NCBI GenBank assembly: GCA_938003765.1
Contig: CALKYE010000181.1
Location: 1 to 40,608 of the forward strand
Length of the DNA stretch: 40,608 nt
Origin: an uncultured Planctomycetia bacterium
GTDB lineage: Bacteria > Planctomycetota > UBA1135 > GCA-002686595
Direction: 5' to 3'
Part shown: positions 15,646 through 23,289 of the stretch, one piece after another
Position numbering within the stretch: position 1 is the stretch's first letter
Layout: every line of letters begins with the position of its first letter
Made by a program: the position numbers and the translations under genes
The notes under the pieces: model-generated
The model's input: only the letters and a program-made list of their open reading frames with translations
Told to the model about the DNA's origin: nothing
Database searches by the model: none

Positions 15646-17469
15646 ATGGCCAACCTGCGAACTCGACGCGGCGCGCTGGCGCTCTACGCGGTGCTGCTCG
15701 TGCTGCCGACCGTGGCGCTCGGGCTCCTCCAGTGGCGCCACATCGAGCAGGAACACGCCGACGAGCTCGCGAGCGTGCCGCGCGACGCGGAGGACGCGGC
15801 CCGGCGTTTCCGTTCGGCGTTGGGCGAGCAGCTCGACGAGCTGCTCCGAGCGGAAGGCCAGCGCGGCGTCGAGCAGTACGCCAACTACTACTGCCCCGAC
15901 TCCACGCCGCAGGGCGAAGTGACGCTGCTGCCGACGCAGTTGCGCTCGGAGCCGCGACCGGCCGGGGTCACGGGCTGGTTCACGTTCGACCTCAACGCGG
16001 CGCGCACGGACGGCGCGCAGGTGTTCCTCGGCGCGCCGAGCGGCGACCCGGCGCGCGACGCGGCGCAACAGGCGGAGTTGCTCACCGCGAGCCTCGAGCT
16101 CTACGAGCGCGTGCGCAGCGAGTCCTGGCTGAGCGCCTCGTCGCCGGTCGAGCTGGACGCCGCGCGCCTCGAGCTGCCCGTCCGCGCCATCGCCGCCAGC
16201 CGCGCCGCCCAGGGCGACGAGGACTGCATCGAGGCCGAACGCATGCTGCTGGGACAGCCCGTGCGCATGGTGGCCGGGCAGTTCCGACTGCACTTCTACC
16301 GCGACGCGCAGGGCGAGCCGCGCCTGATCGCGCACCGGCGCGTGCGCGTGGACGCCATCCCCTACCTGGTGGGAGCGACCAACTGCCTGCACCGCGTGAG
16401 CGAAGGCCTGGGCCTGGTGCAGGGGCTGTTCATCGACACCACGTGGTACGCGCGCGAGCTGGCGCGCGGTGTGGCGCAACGCGTGCTGACCAAGCGCGAG
16501 CGCTTGATCGAGACGCACGAGGACGGCTGCGAGAGCTGCGCGCCGCACCACGCCGACCTGCGTCCGATCGGCGACTTCGACATCGACTGCGACCCCAAGG
16601 ACCTCGACTGGGGCCGCATGCAGATCGCCATCGACACGACCGAGATGGACGAGCGCTACCGCTCGCGTCTGTGGCGCTTCGGCGGCGTCGCGGTGATGCT
16701 CCTGGCGGCGCTGTCGACCGGCGTGGCGCTGCTCTGGCGCAGCGTGGAGCAGGAGCTCGAACAGGCGGCTCGCACCGAGAACTTCGTCGCGTCGGTGACC
16801 CACGAGCTGCGCACGCCGCTCTCGTCGATCAAGCTGCACGCCGAGATGCTGCTCGAAGGCTGGACCACCGATCCCGCCAAGCAGCAGGAGTACTACCGCC
16901 GCATCGTGCGCGAGACCGAGCGGCTCTCGACGATGGTCGAACGCGTGCTGGAGAAGGCCAAGCTCGCCTCGGCGAGCGCCAACCCGGTTCCCTGCGATCT
17001 GACCGAGCTCGTCGACGCGCACGTCCAGCAGTTGCTCAACTGGCGCGTCACCGAAGCGCCCGACCTCGAGTTCGATCTGGCCGAGGACCTTCCGCAGGTG
17101 TGGCTCACCAAGGAGGCGCTGCACTCGATCCTGGTGAACCTGGTCGAGAACGCGCGCAAGTACGCGCCCGTCGATCACTCCAAGCCGAACGCGGAGCCCA
17201 TCGTGATCGCGACGCTGCGCCGGCCCGACGGCGTGGCCCTGGAAGTGCGCGACCGCGGACCGGGCGTTCCGGCGGCGCAGAAGCAGCGCATCTTCGACGC
17301 GTTCTACCGACTGGGCAGCGAGTCGACGCGCACCACGCGCGGCACGGGCCTGGGCCTGCACCTGGTGTCGCTGCAGGCGGCCTCGGTCGGCGCCAGGGTG
17401 CTCGTCGAGGACCGCGCGGGCGGCGGCTCGATCTTCCGCGTGACGTTCAAGCCCGCGCAGACCAGTTGA
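15646..17469 (+). CDS. Membrane sensor histidine kinase
   Basis: The 607-residue protein has transmembrane segments at about 10-30 and 345-364 enclosing a periplasmic sensor of some 315 residues that I do not recognise. A HisKA domain follows with NFVASVTHELRTPLSSIK and phospho-acceptor His386. The ATPase domain contains the N-box LVNLVENARKY (497-506), G1 DRGPG (536-540), F-box IFDAFYRLG and G2 GTGLGL (567-572). The sensor has six Cys, including a CESCAPHH cluster (295-302) just before the second membrane helix, which could bind a metal or respond to redox state (inference). It lies directly after the response regulator and should phosphorylate it. A 30-base copy of its 3' end lies 72 bases further on. 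Confidence 0.93.
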   Translation: MANLRTRRGALALYAVLLVLPTVALGLLQWRHIEQEHADELASVPRDAEDAARRFRSALGEQLDELLRAEGQRGVEQYANYYCPDSTPQGEVTLLPTQLRSEPRPAGVTGWFTFDLNAARTDGAQVFLGAPSGDPARDAAQQAELLTASLELYERVRSESWLSASSPVELDAARLELPVRAIAASRAAQGDEDCIEAERMLLGQPVRMVAGQFRLHFYRDAQGEPRLIAHRRVRVDAIPYLVGATNCLHRVSEGLGLVQGLFIDTTWYARELARGVAQRVLTKRERLIETHEDGCESCAPHHADLRPIGDFDIDCDPKDLDWGRMQIAIDTTEMDERYRSRLWRFGGVAVMLLAALSTGVALLWRSVEQELEQAARTENFVASVTHELRTPLSSIKLHAEMLLEGWTTDPAKQQEYYRRIVRETERLSTMVERVLEKAKLASASANPVPCDLTELVDAHVQQLLNWRVTEAPDLEFDLAEDLPQVWLTKEALHSILVNLVENARKYAPVDHSKPNAEPIVIATLRRPDGVALEVRDRGPGVPAAQKQRIFDAFYRLGSESTRTTRGTGLGLHLVSLQAASVGARVLVEDRAGGGSIFRVTFKPAQTS

Positions 17470-17470
17470 G

Positions 17471-17484
17471 TCGGCGCGCGCCGA
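17471..17484 (+). other. 14-bp perfect palindrome just after the kinase stop
   Basis: TCGGCGCGCGCCGA is self-complementary and starts one base after the kinase TGA. It could form a short hairpin (5-bp stem, 4-base loop) and help end the two-component transcript. No T-run follows. Confidence 0.3.
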
Positions 17485-17511
17485 GCCGCGACGAGGGATC
17501 GTCTCAGCCGA

Positions 17512-17541
17512 GTGAGCTTCAAGCCCGCGCTGGCGAGCTGA
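17512..17541 (+). pseudogene. Duplicated remnant of the histidine kinase 3' end
   Basis: This stretch matches the last 30 bases of the kinase gene (17440-17469) at 24 of 30 positions, in the same frame and 72 bases downstream. It would encode RVSFKPALAS-stop, where the kinase ends RVTFKPAQTS-stop. It looks like a leftover of a tandem duplication or of a lost second kinase gene, or a former longer 3' end. It has no start and is not expected to be expressed. Confidence 0.5.
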
Positions 17542-17596
17542 GGCGCGCCGCTCATCGGCGCAGAACGCGAAGACAGGCTCTCTCCACACGAGAGTG

Positions 17597-17637
17597 AAAA
17601 AAACAGCGGGCCCCGATGCAGCGCATCGAGACCCGCT
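17597..17637 (-). terminator. Intrinsic terminator of the PpiD-like gene
   Basis: In the minus-strand RNA, positions 17637-17605 form a continuous 15-bp stem (two G-U pairs) with a 3-base loop, followed by one G and seven T (17603-17597). On the plus strand the two wobble pairs become mismatches and there is no T-run, so it acts for the leftward gene ending at 17678. It lies 40 bases beyond that stop. Confidence 0.9.
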
Positions 17638-17677
17638 CGTTCGATGGTGACTCGCGCGAGCTCGCGCGGCGCCTCGC

Positions 17678-19573
17678 TCAGCCCTGCTGGCCTTCGCCCT
17701 CGGCGGGCGGCGCGCCCTCTTCGCCCTCGGGCGGCGTCTCGACGCGGCGCGGGAAGCGCAGACCGAAGTTGCGCTCGAGTCCGGCGCGGCCGAACAACTG
17801 CTCGGAGGTCTCCTCGCGGCTCGCGCGCAGCGCGTTGGCCTCGAGCCCGCGGAACTCGCGCGGCTCGATCGCCACTTCCGGCGGCTCGCGGCTGCCGATG
17901 TAGCGCGACACGAACACGCGCTGCTTGTCGGTCGAGGTGTACGGCCCCATCACCGCGTCGGGCACGGAGGTGATCGCAGAGCGCGCGCCGAGCTTGAGCT
18001 CGCGCAGGAAGTGCTGCGTGTCGCTCTCGTCCGCGCCGACGTCCGTCGGCAGATCAGCCTGGTCGAACCAGTCGACCAGCACGGCTTCGCGACCCAGCTC
18101 GGCCGCCTTGGCGGCGAACTCGGCGGCGGTCGCGGTCGGTTGCGGCTGGACGTTGTCCACCATCGGCGGCTTGCAGGCCTCGATCAGCTTGCCCGCGTCC
18201 GCGCGCGCCAGCTCGTAGGCCTGGTCCTTGCGCCACTCCTCCTCGACGCGCGCGGCGACCTCGGCGAAGGCCGGGGGACCGGCCTCGAGGCGCTCGGTGA
18301 CGCGTCCGAGGATCAGGTGCTTGTCGGTGACCATGGGGCTGATGAAGCGATCGCCGCGCGAGGCGCGCATCACCGCCTCGGACAGCACCGGGCTGCCCAC
18401 GGTCGGCATGGAGGTCCAGTCGAGCTGGCTCTTGGGCGTGGCCTCGCGCACGAACGCGAGCCCCACCGACACCGCTTCGCTGGCGAAGTCGATCTCGCCG
18501 CCGGCCGCGCTCTTGTTGCGCATCTCGTTGGCGAAGTCGAGCAGCGCAGCGTGCGCCAGCGCCTCGGCCTTGGCGCGCTCGGCGACTTCGTCGTAGCTGA
18601 AGTACAGCCGCTCGCGCGCGTCGGCGGCGTCGGCCTTCTCCTCGGGACGGCGGAAGCGCAGGTGCGCGAACTGGCTGTGGAAGTCGCGCGCGAGCTGCTC
18701 GAGGTCCGCGCCTTCCGGCCGCGGGTAGCGCGCGATCAACGCGCTCGCGTCACCGCCGTCGAAGCTGAAGTAGGCCAGCTCGGCGCCGGCGCGATCGGGG
18801 CGCCACTCGGCGCTGAACATCTGACGCTTGCGCAGCGCGTCGAGCCCGTCGTACCAGGTCGAGAGCCCGGCCTGGTCAGGCAACTTGGCTGCGATCTGCG
18901 GATCGTCGAGATTGACGCGGAAGGTGACGAGCTCCAGCGAGTGCTGCTGGTGCTGCTCCTTCCAGGCCTTCTCGATCTCCGCCGACTTCGGCTGCGAGAC
19001 GAGGTCCGTGAGCAGCGCCTCGTAACGCTGCACGCGCAACATGCGGCGCAGGACTTCCTGGAAGTCGGCGGCCGTGACCTGGGCGCTGTTCAAGACCTGG
19101 GCGTAGGTCGCGGCGTCGTTGAAGCGCTCCTTCACGAACGCGCGCAGCTCCTTGTCGGTGAACTCGACGCCGGCCTCGCGGGCCAGCTCGTCGACGATCA
19201 GCGTGCGAGCGATGTTCTCGTCGTTGGTCAGCTCGCGCATCTGGCGGCGGTCGATGCCCAGCACGCGGTAGAAGTCCTCGACGCGGCGACGCTCGAGCAC
19301 GAAGTCCCGATCGTCGATCGCGCGCCGGCCCAGGCGCGGGTGCTCCCACTCGACGAACGGCCCTTCGCCGTCCCGGCCCGAGCGCGAGAACGCGCCCTGG
19401 AACAGGTCGGAGACCACGAAGATGACCAGGATGAAGATCAGGAGGAAGATCGTGAACACGTAGCGCGTGCGGCTCTGGCCGCGCGGAACGTGAATCGCCT
19501 CGACCTCCTGCTCGACCTCCCGCTCGACTTCGTGGGCGGACGACGCGGGATGCTTGGGATCGTGAGTGGACAT
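17678..19573 (-). CDS. PpiD/SurA-like membrane-anchored periplasmic chaperone
   Basis: The 631-residue protein has a charged cytoplasmic N-terminus, one transmembrane helix (about 39-56: VFTIFLLIFILVIFVVSDLF) and a large periplasmic part. A SurA_N-like helical region (LRRMLRVQRYEALLTDLVSQP) follows, and later a stretch like the end of a parvulin rotamase domain (RASRGDRFISPMVTDKHLILGRVTERLEA, PAFAEVAARVEEEWRKDQAYELA). This is the build of PpiD, which assists folding of newly exported proteins at the Sec exit. The rotamase core is divergent and I cannot find the usual GGDLG-type active-site motif, so isomerase activity is doubtful. The end is Glu/Gly/Ala-rich. The ATG at 19573 precedes the membrane helix by a typical distance. 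It is separated from scpB by 187 bases and ends at an intrinsic terminator. Confidence 0.85.
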   Translation of the reverse strand: MSTHDPKHPASSAHEVEREVEQEVEAIHVPRGQSRTRYVFTIFLLIFILVIFVVSDLFQGAFSRSGRDGEGPFVEWEHPRLGRRAIDDRDFVLERRRVEDFYRVLGIDRRQMRELTNDENIARTLIVDELAREAGVEFTDKELRAFVKERFNDAATYAQVLNSAQVTAADFQEVLRRMLRVQRYEALLTDLVSQPKSAEIEKAWKEQHQQHSLELVTFRVNLDDPQIAAKLPDQAGLSTWYDGLDALRKRQMFSAEWRPDRAGAELAYFSFDGGDASALIARYPRPEGADLEQLARDFHSQFAHLRFRRPEEKADAADARERLYFSYDEVAERAKAEALAHAALLDFANEMRNKSAAGGEIDFASEAVSVGLAFVREATPKSQLDWTSMPTVGSPVLSEAVMRASRGDRFISPMVTDKHLILGRVTERLEAGPPAFAEVAARVEEEWRKDQAYELARADAGKLIEACKPPMVDNVQPQPTATAAEFAAKAAELGREAVLVDWFDQADLPTDVGADESDTQHFLRELKLGARSAITSVPDAVMGPYTSTDKQRVFVSRYIGSREPPEVAIEPREFRGLEANALRASREETSEQLFGRAGLERNFGLRFPRRVETPPEGEEGAPPAEGEGQQG

Positions 19574-19690
19574 AGCGGGTGTCGGCGCAGGCGCGACCGG
19601 CGAACAGAGCGGGCGACGAGCGCTTTCGTCGAGGGCGCGCAGAAGGCGGGCCCGACAGCGCTGGGCCGCCCGCGCGGGGCGTGCGCAGGG

Positions 19691-19714
19691 AAAAAGGGGC
19701 CGCAGAGTCTACGG
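19691..19714 (-). promoter_or_regulatory. Hairpin plus T5, or -10 element TAGACT, between scpB and the PpiD-like gene
   Basis: On the minus strand CCGTAGACTCTGCGG (19714-19700) can form a 6-bp stem with a 3-base loop, followed by CCCC and TTTTT (19695-19691): a weak terminator for the scpB operon. The same bases contain TAGACT (19711-19706), which matches the TAnnnT promoter pattern and would leave a leader of about 125 bases before the ATG at 19573. I cannot decide between the two. The rest of 19574-19760 shows nothing else. Confidence 0.35.
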
Positions 19715-19760
19715 ACGCGCCGCACGCGGGCGCAATCACGCGCGCCGCGGGGCGCTGCGA

Positions 19761-20483
19761 TCAGTCGCGCAGCAGCTCGCCGTCGCGGGGCAGGTCGTCG
19801 AGCGAGCCCAACCCGAACGAGTCGAGGAACTTCTTGGTCGTGCCGTAGAGCAGCGGGCGACCCGGGTCGTCGGAGCGTCCGGCGACCTTCACCAGCCCGC
19901 GGTCGACCAGCGTGCGCAGGATCGGTCCGACCTGCACGCCGCGGATGGCCTCGATCTCGCCCTTCGTGACCGGTTGGCGGTAGGCGACGATCGCCAGCGT
20001 CTCGAGGCCGGCGGGAGAGACCTTCTCGTCCTTGCGGACCTTCGCCAGGCGACCGACGGTGTCGGCCAGCGCCTCGCTGGTGTACAGCTGCCAGCCGCCG
20101 GCGATCGAGCGCAGCTCCCACGGCAGTCCGCTCGAGGCGAGCCGACGCGCGAGGGCGTCGAGCGCGAGGCGCACGCGCGCCGCCGGGGTGCCGTCGAGCA
20201 GGCCCGTGAGCTTCGACTCCGAGAGCGGCTCGGGCGAGGCGAAGAGCAGCGCCGCCACTTCGCGCTCGAGCTCGTCGTCGGAGACCTCGGCGCTGGTGCT
20301 CTCGCGGTCGGCGACGAGCTGGGGATCGCTCGGGACGGCCGCCGTGGTCGGGTCGGCTTCCTGCGGCGCCGCTTCGGCCTGCGGACCCGCGTCGGGACCG
20401 GCCTGCGGCTCTGCGCTCGAATCGACCGGGGCCATCGCCTCGCCGCTGCTGGTCTCGCTGCCCGACATGGAAAGGCCCAGCAT
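19761..20483 (-). CDS. scpB: SMC-ScpAB condensin subunit ScpB
   Basis: ScpB is the winged-helix (kite) subunit that, with ScpA, bridges the SMC ATPase in the bacterial condensin for chromosome segregation. The 240-residue protein begins with about 65 residues rich in Ala, Pro, Glu and Asp, then the two winged helices: LEREVAALLFASPEPLSESKL, LPWELRSIAGGWQLYT, LSPAGLETLAIVAYRQPVTKGEIEAIRGV in its local form, and LVDRGLVKVAGRSDDPGRPLLYGTTKKFLDSFGLGSLDDLP at the end. Starts at 20483 or 20468 are both possible; the first lies 20 bases after the upstream stop. Its usual partner scpA is not in the window. It sits at the end of the T2SS-like operon, which is an unusual place. Confidence 0.93.
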   Translation of the reverse strand: MLGLSMSGSETSSGEAMAPVDSSAEPQAGPDAGPQAEAAPQEADPTTAAVPSDPQLVADRESTSAEVSDDELEREVAALLFASPEPLSESKLTGLLDGTPAARVRLALDALARRLASSGLPWELRSIAGGWQLYTSEALADTVGRLAKVRKDEKVSPAGLETLAIVAYRQPVTKGEIEAIRGVQVGPILRTLVDRGLVKVAGRSDDPGRPLLYGTTKKFLDSFGLGSLDDLPRDGELLRD

Positions 20484-20503
20484 CGCGGCCTGCGGCGCAA
20501 CGG

Positions 20504-21682
20504 TCAAGGTCGACGGCCGCTGACGGTCTCCAGGAAGGGCGCGAGGTCGAGCTGGTAGCGCCTCGTCATGGCCGCCCGCCACTGCACGTACTCGATGTTC
20601 TGGAGCGGGTCGCGCTCCAGGCTGGCCTCGATGCGCTCGCCGTCGCTGCTCCAGCGCACGTCGCTGCCGTCGTCGCGCGAGTCGATCTTGAACAGCAGCC
20701 AGGCCCCCGATTGCTCGAGCGGCCCCCCCACCGCGCCGATCTCGGTCGCGAAGGCCACGCGCGAGAGCTCCTGCGACTCCGCGCGCACCACCGGCACGCG
20801 GGTGTAGCCGGCCTGCTCGTCCTCGCCGAGGCCATGCGCCGCGGCGACGGCTTCGAAGGGCTTGCCGGCCGCGAGTTCCGCCAGAGCGGTGTCGAGCTTG
20901 GCGCGCTCGCGGAATTCGGAGATGCGCACGCGGGCGAGGCCGCTCTCGAACTCCCAGGCGCGCACGCAGCGCTCGGCCAGCAGCGACACGATCGCGTCGT
21001 TGCGCATCGAGGCGCGGTACAGCGCGGGCTCGACCTCGAGGTTGCGCTCGATGTGCTCGTCGAGGGTCAGCTTGGAGCCCTTGTCCGACAGGCGCTTCTC
21101 CAGCGCGGCCACGGCCTTCGCCACAGCGCTGTCGACGGCCTTCGGCGCGAGTTCGATGCCCAGGCGCGAGGCCTCGAACATGACCATGCGGGCGAACACC
21201 ATCTGCTCGACGATGTCGCGCGAGGTGGACCCGTCGTGGATCCACAGGCGGCGCAGGAACTCGGCTACCTCGAGCGGTTCGCCGCCAACTCGCCCGAGCA
21301 GGAACGAGGGCTTGGGAGGCTGACTGCGCGCGGCCCCGGCGGCGGGCGACTGCGCTGCAGGCGCTTGAGCGGCGGGTGCGGCGCCGGCGGCAGCTTGCGG
21401 CGTCCCCGCGGAGTTCGAAGCCACCGGGTTACCGGCGGCGGGATCGGCGACGCCTGAGTTCAGCGCTGCGGACGAACCGTCATCAGCCGCGGACGGCGCT
21501 GCGGACTCGGCGGCCTGCGGCGCGGGCGCGGCGGGATTGGCGCCGGCGCTGGTGCGCTCGAGCGGACGCAACGAGTCGCGGTCGGGGTTGGAGGTCGCTG
21601 CGCACGCAGCGGTCCACAGGCAGGCGGTCCACAGGCACGCGATCGATGCGGCGCGCAAGAGAACGCTCGGGCGCGAACTCAT
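20504..21682 (-). CDS. SurA-like periplasmic (lipo)protein
   Basis: The 392-residue protein starts with an export signal (VLLRAASIACLWTACLWTAACAATSN). Cys27 may be a lipid anchor, though the residue at -3 is Thr and not the usual Leu, so a plain signal peptide is possible. Residues about 35-110 are an Ala/Pro/Ser-rich linker. After it comes a SurA_N-like helical domain (LLGRVGGEPLEVAEFLRRLWI, IVEQMVFARMVMFEASRLGI), then a parvulin-like region (LAELAAGKPFEAVAAAHGLGEDEQAGYTR, ATEIGAVGGPLEQSGAWLLFKIDSRDD). It is therefore a likely outer-membrane-protein chaperone or inactive isomerase. The ATG at 21682 overlaps the upstream stop (ATGA), showing translational coupling. The signal peptide contains an exact 5-residue duplication from a 15-base tandem repeat. 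Confidence 0.78.
   Translation of the reverse strand: MSSRPSVLLRAASIACLWTACLWTAACAATSNPDRDSLRPLERTSAGANPAAPAPQAAESAAPSAADDGSSAALNSGVADPAAGNPVASNSAGTPQAAAGAAPAAQAPAAQSPAAGAARSQPPKPSFLLGRVGGEPLEVAEFLRRLWIHDGSTSRDIVEQMVFARMVMFEASRLGIELAPKAVDSAVAKAVAALEKRLSDKGSKLTLDEHIERNLEVEPALYRASMRNDAIVSLLAERCVRAWEFESGLARVRISEFRERAKLDTALAELAAGKPFEAVAAAHGLGEDEQAGYTRVPVVRAESQELSRVAFATEIGAVGGPLEQSGAWLLFKIDSRDDGSDVRWSSDGERIEASLERDPLQNIEYVQWRAAMTRRYQLDLAPFLETVSGRRP
21609..21638 (-). repeat. 15-bp tandem duplication in a signal-peptide coding region
   Basis: Two copies of gcggtccacaggca(g/c) lie head to tail (21609-21623 and 21624-21638) and differ at only the last base. They encode the repeated ACLWT-ACLWT in the signal peptide of the SurA-like protein. 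The near-perfect match suggests a recent slippage event. Confidence 0.8.
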
Positions 21683-23289
21683 CGGTACCAGACCTTGCGG
21701 AACACGCCGATGTGGTAGCAGGTCGGGCACTTGGAGAGCGTGATCTGGCCGCCGGTCTGACGCTGGCCTCCGCCCTGCGCATTGCCTGCGTTGAGCGAGC
21801 CGCGCACGGACACCGTCTCGCGCACGCCCGTGCCGCCGCAGTCGGGGCAGTTCACGAAGCCCGGCGCGCGCAGTTGGAATTCGCCCGAGGTCTCCGCGTA
21901 GCGCGCGAGCATCCACTGCGACTTCGAGCCGCTGGAATACTCGGCCCAGAACTTCTCGCGGTCCTCCTCTTCACCCTGCGCATCGGGCGACTGCGCCTTG
22001 CGCACCATCTCCTGGTTCTGGAGGTAGCGCTTGATGCGCTCCTCGAGTTCCTTGCGCGCGGCGTCCGTCTCCGAAGTCGGAGCCGCTTCTTTCTCCTCGG
22101 GCTCGAGACCTTTGCGCGCCTCGGACTCGCCGAGCAACCACGTGCCTTGCCCGTAGTTCGCCGAGCGCCAGCGCCCGAGCTGCCGTTCGGACCAGTAGCG
22201 CTTGACCAGGTCGGGCGTGGCCTCGGCCGTCACCGTCTTGGCGACTTCCTTGGTGACGTTGTCGACGAGGTCGTTGCCCAGGCCTTCGTCGAGGTACGAG
22301 AGCGCCGCCTCGAGCGTCAGCAGCGGCGTGCGCGCCTTCTGATCGAGCAGGCGCGGCAGCCAGCGCACATAGGCCTCCGCCACGCGCTGGCGCATCTTCT
22401 GCTCGCGCGCCTTGAGCACCTGCGTCTTCTTCTTGGCCGCATCCGGGCGCAGCGGGCTGTCCTCGTGGCTGGCGATGAACGCGTCGGCCTGGCGCACCGC
22501 ATCGTCGAAGCGGCCGCGCGCGCGCAGCGTGTCGATCTCGCGCAGCGCGTCGAGCTGGGTCTGCAGCGCGACCTTGGTGGTGTTGCGCGCGATCGCAGCG
22601 GCGGTCTCGTTGACCTTGAAGTCCGGCGCGAGCGCGCCGAGCGCCTTGAAGTGCTCGACGGCGTGCGCGAAGTCGTAGATGCGCTCGCAGTAGCTGGCGA
22701 GGTCCCACTGGGCGCGCGCCTTGTCCTCGGCGGACGCCGACTCGTCCTGGAGCACGGCCTCGAGCTTGGTGAGCTCCTGCTTGTAGAGCTCCTCGCGCGT
22801 GTAGATCTCCAGCGCGCTGACGAACACGCGCGTCGGCGGCACTTTGATCTGCAGCTTGGGCACGGCGAACGTGCTGCTGGCGGTCTTCACCCAGAAGGCG
22901 TCGAAGGTGTCGCGGATCGTCGCGGCCACCACTTCGCGCCCGTCGCGCAGGATGTAGCGGTCGGCCTCGACCATGACCTCTTCACCACTGCGATCGACGT
23001 AGCCGTACTGGTCGAGCAGTTGCTCGGACAGCGCCGGCGAGAGCTGCGTCCAGGGCAGCCGCAAGCGACCGCCGTTGTCGAGCCGCTCGACGTGCAGCGT
23101 CTGCGCGTCGTGACCGACGATCGAGCCCCACAGGATCGCGCCGTCGAACAACTGCAGCATCGAGACGTCGCGCACGGCCGGCGCTTGCTCCGTCGCGGGT
23201 TGCCCCGCCGCCTGCTGCGCCGTCGCGGGCGTCGAGAGGACGAAGGCCGCGATCCCTGCCACGCACACCGAACTCCACCACTTCATCAT
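21679..23289 (-). CDS. Secreted helical-repeat protein with C-terminal zinc-ribbon
   Basis: I do not recognise this 536-residue protein as a named family. It has a Sec signal peptide cut near ATA-QQ (residue 24). A beta-rich segment follows (LFDGAILWGSIVGHD, LHVERLDNGGRLRLPWTQLSP), then a long helical region with TPR-like pairs (RAQWDLASYCERIYDFAHAVEHFKALG) that ends in a charged coil. At the C-terminus CPDCGGTG (Cys481, 484) and KCPTCYHIG (Cys521, 524) form a four-Cys zinc-ribbon like that of DnaJ, separated by a Gly/Gln-rich loop. Its stop overlaps the SurA-like gene (ATGA) and its ATG overlaps the GspI stop (ATGA), so it is translated together with the pseudopilin genes. A structural or chaperone role in the secretion apparatus is inference. 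The ATG at 23286 is an equally possible start. Confidence 0.75.
   Translation of the reverse strand: MMKWWSSVCVAGIAAFVLSTPATAQQAAGQPATEQAPAVRDVSMLQLFDGAILWGSIVGHDAQTLHVERLDNGGRLRLPWTQLSPALSEQLLDQYGYVDRSGEEVMVEADRYILRDGREVVAATIRDTFDAFWVKTASSTFAVPKLQIKVPPTRVFVSALEIYTREELYKQELTKLEAVLQDESASAEDKARAQWDLASYCERIYDFAHAVEHFKALGALAPDFKVNETAAAIARNTTKVALQTQLDALREIDTLRARGRFDDAVRQADAFIASHEDSPLRPDAAKKKTQVLKAREQKMRQRVAEAYVRWLPRLLDQKARTPLLTLEAALSYLDEGLGNDLVDNVTKEVAKTVTAEATPDLVKRYWSERQLGRWRSANYGQGTWLLGESEARKGLEPEEKEAAPTSETDAARKELEERIKRYLQNQEMVRKAQSPDAQGEEEDREKFWAEYSSGSKSQWMLARYAETSGEFQLRAPGFVNCPDCGGTGVRETVSVRGSLNAGNAQGGGQRQTGGQITLSKCPTCYHIGVFRKVWYR

Noticed and set aside
17605..17637. Terminator acting on the histidine kinase transcript
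   Set aside because: On the plus strand the stem has two A-C mismatches and no T-run follows. The T7 tract is found only on the minus strand.
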